DNA of 64,000 nucleotides from Bisporella sp. PMI_857 (GCA_021307315.1 JAJSPD010000031.1:310001-374000); one strand, 5' to 3'. Counted from the stretch's first letter, positions 46,062 through 59,600 are shown. Numbers and translations are program-made. The notes: generated from the sequence alone by a model not told the origin.

Positions 46062-47182
46062 TTAACTTTCGTCAGCCCTTGGCAGCTTTTCCAGCCTGGA
46101 AAAAGATTCGAAGTTTATATCATTAATATCGTAGTCTGAAGAAATCTTATCGGCCTTGGAACCAGCCATAAGTTCTCGAGAGCCGTCTCTGGTGCCAGGG
46201 GAACTGGATGGGCTTGCGAATCTACCAGTTGCGATTGTGCTACGTTCAATTGTACTTGGTTTGATGGTAGATGTAAAGGCTGGCATCCCGGGAGCCTAAT
46301 AAGGTTCTCGTGTTTCATTGTGGCCCGGTGAGTATTGGAATGTGTGCTTCCAGCAGCTGCAGGCGTGTCAGAACATGGCTGCGCCTCGGCTTTCTCTTTC
46401 TCTCGTTAAGTTAACATTTCACCCAACTCTGCATTTCTTACCGTTTGTTGCGCCTCGGCCCTTTCGGTCTGAGTGAGCTCCCGACTCTCGGTGTTCTTTG
46501 CTTCAGCAGCTTGTTCTGTTTCAACTTCGGGCTCTCCGCCCCATGGTCTTCGTCTATGTTTGGTTAGATCCCCATCCGTTAGGGGTGCTACCCTACGCAA
46601 TCTCTTGACTTTATTAGGCATGACATGTGGACGGTCTATCGCTATATCACCGCTGGATCTTTGTGTGGAAACTGCAGGGTAGCTGCTACGCACCAACTGT
46701 AGAGGCTCTTTGATGCGAGCGGATTTCAGATCAGTATCTCGATGGGACAAATCCACATTTCCTCTGATAGGTTCTTTCCCTGTCAATGGGAACGCTTTGT
46801 TTTGGTCTTGTTCTTTGGCTTTCCCCTCCAAGCTCGTCCTTTCCTTTGCGATCAACGGAGCCGTTTCCTTCACTTTGCCTTCATCCTTGTTATTAACCTT
46901 GTTGCCGTGGAATGTAGCGCTGCTGGTTACCCGTATATCCGCATTGATTCTCCTATTGTCCTCGGTTGCTTCCGCAGCCTTTGTAGCATCAACAGCTACC
47001 TACTCAGCATTGCGTTTCTTGAGTTTATCAAATGCTCGCTCTGTCTGCACGTGGAGTTCCTTGAAGGCTTTCTTGCCTACTGTCTTTGTACTCTGTCTAA
47101 CTCTCGAATCCTGCCTGGTGATTTGATTGGCGTAGTAAAGTATGAGACTTTGAGATGTTGCTTCTGATGCGAGTTCGATAGA
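46062..47182 (-). pseudogene. Hypothetical low-complexity gene with an in-frame stop, probably decayed or mis-modelled
   Basis: One frame is open from 47182 to 46442 except for a TAG at 47000-47002, which follows KELHVQTERAFDKLKKRNAE. Beyond it the frame reads on through a charged, Glu/Lys/Arg-rich protein to a donor GTAAGA at 46441. A plausible 146-nt intron ends TTATTAG, and a last exon (46062-46295) ends KISSDYDINDINFESFSRL. No good start codon precedes the TAG. Either this is a pseudogene, or an unrecognised intron removes the stop. No domain is visible. Composition suggests a nuclear, disordered protein. Confidence 0.45.
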
Positions 47183-47674
47183 TTATTGTGAGATTACGCA
47201 TGCCTAGAATTATGTGAAATGACGTGGGACAACGATCGGCTTATGTGCATTAGTCATGGAGATATAAAAAAGAGAGAGAAAGAGATTATAGAAAAGGAAG
47301 TTCGCTCTTGCAGTACTTCGCATGTTGTCTCCATGTGGTTGATAATGGAAAGTGCAACGAAGTTTGTGGTTACTAGTCTTACACCTTGGGTGGCAAAGGA
47401 CGTAGGAGGCGGCCAGAAAATGACAGAGGAAAGAGAGGAATGCGGCGATACTAAGGCATCAAGCCTAATCATTCGTATGAGTGCGAATTATACATATATT
47501 CCTAGTCGATATTATATTCCTCCAGCTGCCATATAGTTGATATCAACAGTGCCCCCATTGCCTCATCTCGAAAGCTCGCTCAGGCCCTCAAAGAATATCT
47601 CACCACAGCGATTTGAACAGTTAGTATTGACAATAGTGTATCAGTACCAAATATATATTTTAAAATATGCTTGG
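47183..47674. other. Intergenic, no supported gene
   Basis: A 105-codon plus-strand frame at 47219-47536 lacks domain, signal or splice context. The rest is AT-rich 3' flank of the ABC transporter gene. Confidence 0.45.
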
Positions 47675-50600
47675 TCACCCATCGACTGCCTGGTGCAGGG
47701 CATTAATCCTATAAGCTTCACTCCTCTCCCTTAACTCATCATGCGTCCCCCGATGCGTACAAACGCCGGCTTCAATCAAGAAGATAACGTCAGCCCTCCT
47801 GATAGTATGTAATCTATGCGCAATCGCGATGACGGTAATTCCACGAGCTGCTTTATCCAGTCCTTCTTGCAACAGCCTCTCACTTTCTGCATCCAAGGCA
47901 CTTGTACTCTCATCCAATAACAGTAACTGTGGCTTCCTAACCAATGCTCGCGCTATGGCGAGCCTTTGTTTCTGGCCCCCAGAAAGCTGGTTTCCATTAG
48001 GGCCGACATTTGTTTCGTAGCCATTGGACATCCCCATGATGGTATCGTGTATGTTGGCTAATTTGCATGCTTCTTCAATTTCGGATTGTGTGACCTCCTG
48101 ATTCGGCCTTGCCCCAAGGCCGACATTAAATGCAATTGTACCTTCGAAGAGCACACTATCTTGCGGCACCAATGATATGTTATCTCTAAAAGAGACACCT
48201 TCGCTAAGAGCAATGTTGTGGCCGCCGATCTCAATGCTGCCTGAGCTTGGTGCATAGAGTCGTTCTAGGAGAGAGATAATGGTGCTTTTGCCAGCACCAC
48301 TGGCGCCAACCAGGGCACAGAACTGACCAGGCCTGATGGCGATGGAGAGGCCATGCAGGACTTGCACTTCTGGACGTGCGGGATATGAGAATTTGACGTC
48401 TTTGAAAGAGATGCTTATTCCATGCCTTGCCTCGACAGGCTTCTCGCTTGCTTCTGCAGTTGCTTCGACATCTGAACTCGGTGGCTCAACTTCTTTGGGC
48501 CTTATGGTGCCATTGAGTTTCTTGGTCGAACCAAGATCAAGCAGGTTCAGCACCTTGACAACTGCTACACGGGCTCGCGACACGTCAGGCGCGAGCGTGA
48601 ACATCTGTCCCCAAAGCTGAGCGCTTACGAGCAGCGCCATCACTACGATGAAGAACTGTGTCGTTGTGTACTCGCCAGCGACGATACGAGTCGCACCCCA
48701 CCAGTACCCTAGAGCATACAAAAAGTTAGGAAGGGCATATGCAATGGCGAGCCAGAGATTCGAGTACAGGCTGTGCCGTGTGACGTCTTTGATAGGCTCT
48801 TTCAGGGATCGACGGTATGTGCCAAGAACCTCATGCTCAAGGGAAAGAGATGCAACAGTCTTGATTGAGTTTACGGCTTCGACTGTGATGCTAATGGATG
48901 TTGCGAATGCATTTGCATGCCGCTCTTCAAAGCGAACGAGGGCGACGAGCCGCATGAAGCCTGCGCCTAGCATCAGCGGAACGACAGATAAACAGACTAA
49001 CGCAATCTTCCAAGCAATGATGTGTGTCATGATGATAGCTACGATCAAGTTGACAAATACCGATAGAAGTGACCCAATAGTCGAGCCAGTCAAGCCAGCT
49101 AAAGCATCGCTATCCTTTGTGATATGCAAGAGGAGTTGTGATGGGCTTCGGCCTTCAGATTGGTGCCATTGTAGATCTTGCTCAAGTAGAGCTCTGAAAG
49201 AAAGGACTCTGACTTTATATAAAACCTTCTCAGCAACCCATCCAAAAGCCGACCAGCTGGCAAAATTCGCCAATAGCTCTATGATTGCAAGAATGAAGAA
49301 CATTAGGGCGTAGAACATTCCCGCACTTCTAATGGAGTCTACGGTCTCGCATGGACTTAAACTTCCAATTGTGTTTCCGAAGATGACGGCACAAGCGGAA
49401 TATGCGCTCCCTACAATAATGGCGCCAATAAGGGCTAATAGAAGAATGATGAGGTATGGCCGAAACAGTGGGAACAAGAATTTGAGGATTGATCCGATGG
49501 TCCTATTGTTTTCCAAGGTCGAATTGCCCGCCTCAGCAGATTTTTCAACGGGAGTTATGGCTTTCTGCTCGACATTCTCTTTGGGTAAAGTACCAGCAAC
49601 ATCTACAGCTGGTTTCTCTGAAGATTCATCCAAAGTTTGGTCTGTTGTTGATGACATTAATGAGGAGTTATCGTTTCCGCCATGCACGTTGAGATTCTGT
49701 AGGTGAACGAGATCGGCGTACGCACCGCCTCTTGAAATCAAATCCGTGTGGGTACCTTGCTCCTGAACTTTACCATCTCTCATGACTATAATATTATCTG
49801 CATTCTTGATGGTTGAAAGACGATGCGCGATTGTGATGACAGTTCGATCGGATACTACCTTGTCGATAGCGGCCTGTACTCGCTGTTCACTTGTTGAATC
49901 AAGAGAGGAAGTAGCCTCGTCAAGAAGTAGAATCTTGGGATCTCTGATAAGAGCCCTAGCAATAGAAATACGTTGCTTTTGGCCACCACTGACCAAGACA
50001 GCGTTTGATCCTAGAAGTGTTCCATACCCACCACCTAGACGTGCGATAAAACTACTAGCATCGGCTAGATTGGCTGCATCTTTCACTAACCTAACGATTT
50101 CTACGACTTCCGAGCCATAAATGTCTGCGATAGTTTCCAGGACTTTGCCGCTTCTTACGGCTTCCGCAACTTCCGCAAGCTTTGAGCTGAGCAACGTCGA
50201 AGTTAAATGAGAGTGCCTAGGCGAATTGACCAACCCTTGAGCGATATTCTCAAGAACTGAGCGATCGAGCAGCGAAGGCTCTTGCTGAACCAGACTAATA
50301 TTGCCTCTTAAGAATTTGACATTGAGATCTGTGATCTTGTGGCCATCAAAGAGCACCGATCCCTCGTCTGGATCGAAAAGCCTCATGACTAGCCCCGCAA
50401 CAGTAGATTTTCCACTGCCCGAGAGACCAACAATCGCGGTGTGCTTTCCAGCAGGACATTTCATTGAGACGTCTCTCAAAACCGGTTTTTCGGGACGAGA
50501 AGGATAGGTAAATGTAACATTTCTCAGCTCAATACTGCCTAATGTTTCGGATAAAAATTCGCCTTTCGTGTCAGATGTTCCATCGATTTTGGGCTGGCGG

Positions 50601-51782
50601 TCTATATCTTTTTCGAGCTTCTCAAAAACCGCCGCCGCCGAACCAAAGACTTGCAAGAAGGGTGCGACCTGACTTAATATCAAAGACGCTAACAATGCAA
50701 TTAGCTGATTTATAATGCGCTTTGCAAAATGCACGGCTTACCATCTACTAGTATGAATATAACAGTGTATGTTGTCCCAACAGTGTTTCCTGGATCCCCA
50801 GAAGCAACTGCATCAGCAATCTTCCTGGACCCTTGCCAGTATGCCAACGCATTGGCAGAGTATGCAATGAAGAATAAGGATCCGGCTTGGGAAGCGATAG
50901 CCATTGCCTTCTTCACCCCAGCGTTCTCTGCACCAATCAATTTCTTTGCAAACTTCGACTCGAGACGTGTATTTGCTGAGAACGCATGTACCACTGTCAC
51001 ATTGGAAAGTGCTTCAGACGCAATTGCTGCTGAAGCTGCGACATCTGTGATCACCTTTCCATAGTATTTCTGGATATAGTAGCCTCCCATCAATGCCATG
51101 ACCATAAACGCGGGGGCCAACGAGACCAACATGCCGCCAAGTCTTGCATCTTTGATAAAGGCAATGACATATGCGGTGATGAAGAATGAAGTGGTGCCGA
51201 TAACGACACCAACCTTCTCCGAGGTTCCCTGTTGAATTGTGTTGATATCTCCAGATAGGCGTGATGAGACTTCACCTGCTTGAAAATCGTCAAAAAACAA
51301 AGTCTCCTGGCGCAGCAGATTTTTGAAGTATTTGTCCCGAATTCTTTGTGCCAGTCTTTCACCAGCCAAGTTCCAGCTAACTTGGTAAATATAAATAAGA
51401 GAGAAATGAGCAATTCCTATATACGCGACAAGTTTGACTTTGTCGTTAACCTGCGATTGATATAATGAGCTGTCCGTGCCCTGCTCCGTACTGCAGGTTG
51501 CAGAGTTGAGATCATCGACCAGTTGTCCGAATACGACTCCCATCAGCGGGAATGGAATTCCTGCCGCTATAGAGGATATCAGGCCAACAACCAAGAGTGC
51601 GAGATCTGTGTAAGATGGTTCTGCATATACCAGAAGACGTAAGTATGAGGTGAAGCGACGAACAAACTACTGCCAGTCAATCGTTTATACATTAACCAGC
51701 CAGGAATTCTGAATACCTGCGACTTCTTCACAACTCTCTTGTCCTCGGACGAGCCACCAGATGACTTCGATATGGCGGTCAT
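47675..51782 (-). CDS. ABCB-type full ABC transporter, probable siderophore exporter
   Basis: Exons 51717-51782, 50742-51666 and 47675-50688 encode 1334 residues with layout TMD1-NBD1-TMD2-NBD2. Intron 2 (50689-50741, GTAAGC...TTAG) restores IFILVDASLILSQVAPFL. NBD1 has Walker A GLSGSGKST (~418), signature LVSGGQKQR (~560) and Walker B ILLLDEATSSLD. NBD2 has GASGAGKST (~1129), LSGGQKQR (~1234) and LLLLDESTSALD. All catalytic motifs are intact. It is a plasma-membrane MDR-type pump by family. It is divergent from an NPS6/SidD-like NRPS, and an ABC transporter beside sidD is a known arrangement in Aspergillus siderophore clusters, so siderophore or breakdown-product export is the best inference. 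Confidence 0.93.
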
Positions 51783-52016
51783 CTTGAAAGTGTTCTGATT
51801 AGCAATTGGAACACCTGTAAAGCAACCTCATCTACTTAGAGTCTTGTCTGTCAAGCTCACTGCTAAGGTGAGGCAGGTAAACTGACACAGCGACTGGAGC
51901 ACTGGGAAAAAAATTATTCAAGAGGGTCCTTCACGACACAAGCCAAGCTAGCTTAGCAGGAGAACTTGGCAAATCCTCTACCAAAAAAGCTTGTGGGACT
52001 AGTGGGCTGTTCAATC

Positions 52017-52025
52017 TTATCTGAT
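52017..52025 (-). promoter_or_regulatory. SreA-type GATA element ATCAGATAA
   Basis: The plus strand reads TTATCTGAT, so the minus strand carries ATCAGATAA, an exact match to ATCWGATAA. It lies about 235 bp upstream of the ABC transporter ATG. Confidence 0.7.
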
Positions 52026-52461
52026 CATCTGATTAGTAGGTACTGTAATAGTCTCTTGGTTCTTGGTCCTTAAGAGGAATAATCCGTTAGCCATGTGCGA
52101 AGTCCTTAATCTCATGGTGACGTGCTCCGGCACGAGCATGGATCGTCCAAGGGATCACCAAACCCATAATTGTTTTTTTCCCGTCTTAACAGTTCCAAAG
52201 ACTCCGATGCCGATCACCTGCCTTTGGCTCTATAAGGAAGCAGGTTGTGTTGACAACACGATGGCGATGAGGACCCTGGCTGCTAAGCATTAGCTTGTCC
52301 TGTATAGAAGCATTTTCTTGCTCGCCTAACCATAACAAGTGCCGGTCGCCGAAATCAACGCCAAACACTAGCCCCATCTGATTAGATTATGACGGGAATG
52401 GGGCTGCAACACGGGATGCTGCAGAGAAGACTTTTCCCTGCAAATACGATGAGATGAGATG

Positions 52462-52470
52462 ATCTGATAA
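52462..52470 (+). promoter_or_regulatory. SreA-type GATA element ATCTGATAA
   Basis: This is an exact match to ATCWGATAA in the middle of the divergent region, about 680 bp from the ABC start and 1.2 kb from the NRPS start. Confidence 0.65.
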
Positions 52471-53027
52471 GATTATTCTGCAAGCCGAGCATGTCCGACA
52501 CCGGCGTGGGGTACAAGTTTATCTCTTTGACTGGCTGTTACTGTAGGCTGAACTTGATGTGCGTTTTGCAGTCGTGGCCCCAGTGATCGTACCGGTTATG
52601 TAGATTTTGAACCTTGGCATGACATAATAGGAAAATTAAACCATTAACTCCACGATGTCCCCCAAACCTTCTTATTTCGCAGCTTCGTATGAGTGAAACA
52701 GGTCCTTGTAAATAATACACCAAATTTACCTTTTACAAGAGAGCACCATCACCAGCTACAATGGCTGGGTCATGGGCGGAACTTTCTTTTCATGACCAGG
52801 CAGCTGCTGTAGCCTATGTGGTAAGCTTGTATGGTTCATTCTCATCATTGTGTTATTGTGGTGTACGTGGCTGCCCTCGCCATTAGACAACATCGGAGTT
52901 GCTAATAGCACTGGAAAATTTAGGAGAGTTAGGGGATGGTTCAGGTCTCTAAAGAAGAAATTCGTAACGGCTGTCTGTTAAGCGGTTCAAGCCACCGCGG
53001 CAATTCAAGGATCTCCACCTTAAAGAG

Positions 53028-53036
53028 TTATCAGAT
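53028..53036 (-). promoter_or_regulatory. SreA-type GATA element ATCTGATAA
   Basis: The plus strand reads TTATCAGAT, so the minus strand carries ATCTGATAA. It lies about 655 bp upstream of the NRPS ATG at 53692. Confidence 0.65.
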
Positions 53037-53691
53037 CCGCCGCTAAGGCTAGAATTATCCAATCGTGAGACTGGAGAGGATCTGATTGTGGTGGTTATGG
53101 AGGGAAAGCCTCTCAACGCCAAGCCAGCCAAGCATGCTCGGGCTGTGCCCTCTTTATTGGCTGTGACTGACTCTTGAAGTGTTTCTGGTACATGTGCAAT
53201 CTACTCATCTAAGTGCCGTGAGGTCGTCAGCGCCCCCGTGTTACTTATTAACAAGATCTGTTGGCATGTTCATAGTCTTCCATCCCAGCCTTGCTTGACC
53301 TAGGTGATTGTGGGCAAGATGATAATCCGAGGAATAAACCTCGTTCCAAGATTCATGCAGATTTGCGAATCAAAAAAGTTTTTCTTCTTCCAATTTTCCT
53401 TTGTTTTTATTCCCACCTTTTCATAGTGAGGACTAGCACGGAATAGTCCCAAATTTGGTAGGTGGGACTAGCAGGGAGTAGGGATCACGACTATACTCCA
53501 CAAATATGCTGCGTGCTTCCACAGTACGCATGTGCGTTGATCAGCCACCTATGGTTTGGTGTGTGGCTTTCATGGGTGCGGTAGATGCAGATGGACCGGC
53601 AGGAGATATCTGCAGCTCAATATCTCCCACTGTATGGACCAAGTTTGGATGTTGATGTTTACCATCTGCCATCAAACTCTGTACTTCCTCG

Positions 53692-56600
53692 ATGGTTCCT
53701 CTTCTCAATGGTGGAAACACCACTATCGACGAGCTTAATTCACTAAGGGACCAAAGCAAAAAAGTGAAGTCTCTCAAGGTCGTGGGGCTTGAAAATTATG
53801 AGAGAAGCCATGATGAAGAAGAAAGCGGACTGTCATACACCGATACCACAGCCAGTAGTGTGTGCAATTCGATCGATGGCCACAGTCCAATTGACCACGA
53901 GCACAGTCATATAAACGACAACGGACATGCGCGCAGTGCGGGCACTATCGATACCGATCTTAAAGCTATCAACGGGACTCGACTTGACTCCAAATCTCAC
54001 AATGATAGAAACAACTTCATTTCCTTTGACTTACCAGAATTGCTCAGGAAAGGCGCTCCGGAACAGGCAGACTTTCTGCTGCTCGCCTGGGCGTTGTTTG
54101 TATATTCCAGTGATGAAGAGGGGTATTGTTCTGAATTTACTTGGAGCTTTTCTGCCGCCCAGGAAGATGGGCATCCAACCCATCAAAACACCCTCTCAGG
54201 CGAGACTGGGAATAGTCTGATCTCCGACGTCATCTCAACGATTCGGAAGATCCGACAAGATGGAGGCGAAGACATAGCCGGGCTAAAAGGAATAAACATA
54301 TTCTTCGGCACTGTAAACTCCCCTTCAACGCAGGCTCCCAAAGTACGTTAAGCATTCTAAAGACAAAAAACCCGTTAACATAGACTTCTTAGTGGAACTT
54401 CTCAATTGAGACCTGGGTATCGGATCATCGACTTAATGTCCGGCAGTTCTCGATTTTGCCTCACATAACCCACGATATGATACTAGTCAATGTCAACAAT
54501 TTTGTAGATATTTTGGAGGGGGTGCTGTTAAGACAAGACCAAACCATTGCAGACGCGATCCAAATTGGACCTCGAGGCTTGGCAAAGCTGTGGGAATGGA
54601 ATAGTACCGTTCCGCCAACAATTGATAGATGCATGCACGACATAATTGCAGAACATGCACAAGAAGATCCAGATCGCGTAGCTGTGACTTCGTGGGACGG
54701 TGAGATGACCTATGGGATTTTGGAACGCTTATCTACCCAGCTTGCGGTGCGACTGATCGGACTTGGCGTTGGAGTGGGAGTTATAGTACCGCTTTGCTTT
54801 GAGAAATCTATGTGGACTGTAGTCGGAGTGCTTGCGGTCATGAAAGCAGGAGGTACATTTGTTCTTACTGATCCTCACCAACCAGAAGCGCGACTGCAGA
54901 TCATAGCCCAGGAAGTAGGTGCTAGAATAGTCCTGACCTCGAAGTTACAGGCTAAGCTGGGATCTCGAATTGCACGAGATGCAACAGTAGTGGTTATTGG
55001 GTCAGATTTGATGGAAAGCAAGAAAATTGTACCCCTAGATGACATGCCTTTGGTACCTTCATCTACGATCCTGTATATTATTTTCACCTCTGGTAAGCTC
55101 AAACTCCTCAATCAACTCTCGAGTTCGGCTAATTAGTTAATGTTTCCGTAGGCAGCACAGGAAAACCAAAAGGTGTTGTAATTTCACATGCGAGCTATAC
55201 CAGCGGCGCTATACCTAGGGCAGAGGCGGTCGGCTACAGAAAACACTCCCGTGTACTTGATTTTGCGTCGTATGCGTTCGATGTTTCGATTGACTGCATG
55301 TTGGCTACTCTATCTCAGGGTGGATGTATTTGTGTACCTTCAGATGAAGCACGCGTGAATGATCTTAGCGGAGCTATTAGAAGTATGAATGTCAACATGG
55401 CTCATATGACACCTTCTGTTGCCCGAGTTCTGGAAACGGATGCTGGAGTTATGGAATCCCTCGAAATTCTTGGATTAGGAGGCGAGCTGGTTTCCGCTGG
55501 AGACGCAAGATCTTTCGGAAAAAAGACAAAAGTTATTATTGCCTATGGCCCGTCAGAATGCACTGTGGGATGTACCATCAACAACGACGTAGGTATTAAA
55601 AGGAATTACACTACCATTGGCAAAGGTGTTGGAGGTGTCACCTGGATCGTTGACCCGACTGACCACAACACTTTGACGCCAGTCGGTGGTATTGGTGAGC
55701 TCTTGATTGAAGGTCCAGTCGTCGGTCAAGGCTATCTGCATAATCAGCAGAACACATCTTTGGCTTTTATCGAGAATCCAAAGTGGCTATCTTCAGGTAC
55801 TAATAATATCTCTGGAAGAAATGGCCGCCTTTACAAGACAGGAGACTTGGTCAAGTACAGTCCAGATGGTTGTGGATTTCTTGTATTTGTTGGGCGAAAA
55901 GATCGCCAAGTAAAGCTTCGTGGTCAACGAATCGAGCTAGCAGAGATCGAACATCACCTGCGCGGGCTGATGCCCAGTGGTACCAGTGTTGCGGTCGAAG
56001 TCATAACACCTGGAAGTACGACCAGCCCACAGACCTTGGTAGCCTTCCTGGCAGAGCCGAAAGAGAAACGTATGAACAAAAGCGCACCAGAAGGTGCCAT
56101 TTTAACGAGCGGAAATATCGTTCTTTCTTCTCCAGAACTCAAGAAAGTTCTCTCTAAGATCGACAAAGAACTTGCAGTCAATCTTCCGATCTACATGATT
56201 CCCACAGCATATATACCATTAAATGAGATGCCATTACTAGTATCTTGTAAGACCGACCGAAAGCGTCTCCAAGAAATCGGACTAGCTATGACTCAGCAGC
56301 AGCTATCTAAATTCAGAGTAGATACTATTGAGAAATTGGAGCCACGGACTGCTACAGAAGCCACAATCCATGAACTCTGGACTCGTCTTTTTGGACCTGA
56401 CATTGAAATCGGAGTTCATGACAACTTCTTCAACTTAGGAGGCGATTCACTGAAGGCGATGAAGTTGGTGGCAGATGCTCGCGCACATGCCGGCATCTCC
56501 CTCACAGTGGCTAATGTCTTCAAGTATCCAGCTCTTGCCGAGTTGGCACTTACTGCAAGTAAGGTTGAATCTGACGATTCACCGAATATTCCAGTGTTTT

Positions 56601-59600
56601 CTTTGCTAGATACAAGTTGGGATAGAGATGCCGCTCGAATGGAGGTGTCCAAGCTATGTGGGATAAATCCCGAATCAGTGGAGGACATCTACCCTTGCAC
56701 GCCTCTCCAGGAAGGATTAATGGCGTTATCCGCGAAGGTCAGTGAAGCTTATATTGCTCAGCGAGTTGTTGAACTAGCAGACAATGATGTAGCACGAAAG
56801 CTCCAGGCGGCATTCAATACAGTAGTGGCGGACTGCCCCATCATGCGCACCCGTGTGGTCCAAGTATCTGCTTACGGGTTAATGCAAGTTGTTGTCAATG
56901 AGATAATTAGATGGAGCTCCAGCAACAATTTAGCGGAGTATCTGGCACAAGACCGAGGTATAACCATGGAGCTGGGCCAACCTTTAGTCCGTTACGGAAT
57001 TGTGATGGAGGAAAACACGAACAAGGCGTACCTCATTTTGACGATTCATCATGCCTTATATGACGGTTGGTCTATGCCTTTGATTGTCGAACGGATTAAC
57101 AGAGCGTACCGTGGAGACACAGTCGAGGCGCCCATCCCTTTCAAAGCATTTATAAAGTATTTATCTAGCACAGATGGAGCTTCATCAGCAACATATTGGC
57201 GGGAACAATTGCAGGGAGCGACAAAGCCTCAGTTTCCGCCACAACCTCGGCCTGGATATCAACAGCAGGCAGATTCACTTCTAGAGCTGCATGTTCCAAT
57301 TTCCAAAGCCTCGGCCTCAAGCACAACAATTGCAACAGCAATCCGAGGTGCTTGGGCCATTGTTGCTGGTCAATACACCGCCTCAGATGACGTAGTATTT
57401 GGAGAAACCCTTACTGGTCGGAACGCGCCGGTTGTAGGAGTAGAACAAATTGAAGGCCCTATGATTACAACCGTTCCATTGCGTGTTCGTGTTGACCGCA
57501 ACGTAAGCATAGCTGAGTATCTGCGAGATGTCCATGAACAAACCGTCTTGCGAATGCCTCATGAGCACATGGGACTCCAACATATCAGACGTCTCAGTCC
57601 TGATGCTCGTGAGGCGTGCGAACTAAAAACGGGATTAGTCCTACATCCCAATACAGAGGAGCAACCAAACGAGCGCGATGAGAGAGGTGCACCTGCCAAT
57701 GCCTTCGTCCCCGCAGGAGACAAGGATGCTGCTCGTGAAGCGTTGAAATTCAATTCATATGGTTTGATGCTAGTGTGCTCTTTGGGACTTGACGGCGTTT
57801 TAATTATGGCAAGTTTTGATTCAAATATGGTCGAAGTTGGTCAGATGAATAGTGTCCTTGAACAATTGGGGCGAACATTACAAAAGCTCTGCGATGAATC
57901 TAGTGGGCTTATCGGAGATATCGATTTCCTGACTAGTGAGGACCTAGCCCAGTTGTGGCATCTAAGCAACACAGCGCCTCTTAGCATTTCAGAGGAGGAT
58001 AGAAGTGTGATTGGAAACGGTATGGCTAGTGTGACAGCCACGTGGATTGTTGATCCTTCTGACCCAGAACACCTACTTCCTCAGCATGCAGTTGGAGAGC
58101 TTTTGGTGGAGATTGCAGATGATACCATTTCTTGCTCCCTTGATCCCCCACACTGGATTGTGAAGGGATGCAATGGATATTCCGGCCGTCGAGCAAAACT
58201 CCACCCAACTAAACAGTTATGCAAGTACAACAGCCAAGGCTCAATTGTATTTATAGGTCATAAAAGTGATAATCTGTCGGCACCCTCCAAGATTCAAAAA
58301 AGATACGCTGCAAAGAAAGTTCAGCCAACGATGACCCTGAGGCAAAAAGAGCTGGCTAAATTATGGAGTCGAGTTCTTGGGAATGCGATAAATGAGATTG
58401 GTATCAATGACAACTTTTTCGACCTTGGAGGTGACTCGATTGGGGCGATGAAATTGGTTTCCGAAGCTCGTATGGCCAATATTCAGTTATCCATGGCGCA
58501 AATCTTCCAGTACAAGCGCCTCAATGAAATGGCCAATATTCTTGAAGAGTCACAGTCACAGCCTGCAAAGGGTTTACCCTTTAAAGCCGTACCCTTCGCC
58601 GCACTCGACGTTGATGATGTTGAAGCATTCACCTCAATGTCAATAGTTCCCAAGCTTGCACAACCTGAATGGAAACTCCTCGATGTCCTACCAACGAGGC
58701 CACTACAAGAAATTGCTGTCAAAGGAACATTCAAACTACCTAGGTACTCCACCCGATACGAACTGTTCCACTTTGATTCAGTAGTTGATAAGGCTCGCCT
58801 CTTTAAGAGCTGCGGAGAGCTTGTTGCTCGCAATGAGATTCTTCGGACAGTGTTCGTTGAGAGCATGGGGCAGTACTATGGTGTGGTATTGGAGAGTATT
58901 GATATCCCGGTTACCGAGTTCGAAATTGAAGGCGACCTGGAGGCTTTCTCCCAAAAACTTTGCGATGTCGATATCCAAACAAGGATGCCACTTGGTTCAC
59001 CGTTTGTGAAGTTTACATTCGTTCAAGGCGATGACGGAAAGAGTACCCTCATTTTCCGCCTCTCCCATGCTCAATATGATGAAATGTGTCTCCCTCAAAT
59101 GTTGCATCAGCTCTCCGCACTTTACGAAGGCAATTCAGTTGCAGAAAGCGTGCCTTTTTCGTCATTTGTCAATCATGTCGTCAGAGAAAGCATTCCTCGA
59201 AGCTTTGATTATTGGCGTGATCTTCTGAAAGGTTCGTCTATGACTATTTTGCGTCCAGATATTCCGCTCCAGTCCAGAAAGTCTGCTGCTCTTTCCAGAT
59301 CCTTCGATATATCATCAAGGTCCAAAGAGAGCACCATTGCAACACTTCCCACGGCTGCCTGGGCCATGTGCTTAGCTAGAGCCTTGTCTATTCGGGACGT
59401 GACATTTGGAGAGGTTGTTAGTGGACGCAACATCGACCTTTCTAATTGTGACACTGTGATAGGGCCATGCTGGCAGTATGTCCCTTTCCGTGTGAAATTT
59501 GAAGAAGGATGGACCATTCTCGACCTCCTCAATTTTATCCAAAACCAACATATCGCAAGTGCTCCTTTCGAAAGCGTTGGCCTTAAGGAGATTGTTGAGA

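Larger units (their letters stand above)
51783..53691. promoter_or_regulatory. Shared promoter region of ABC transporter and siderophore NRPS
   Basis: These 1.9 kb between two divergent starts contain no coding frame of note. They contain three exact ATCWGATAA elements (listed separately) plus near matches such as ATCTGATTA at 52027 and 52375. This is the expected target for a SreA/Fep1/Urbs1-type GATA repressor that shuts siderophore genes in iron-replete cells. Confidence 0.7.

Noticed and set aside
47219..47536. 105-codon plus-strand frame
   Set aside because: Its composition is that of AT-rich spacer and it lacks any domain or signal.
48648..49313. 221-codon plus-strand frame
   Set aside because: It is antisense to the second membrane domain of the ABC transporter; the reading is a shadow of that gene.
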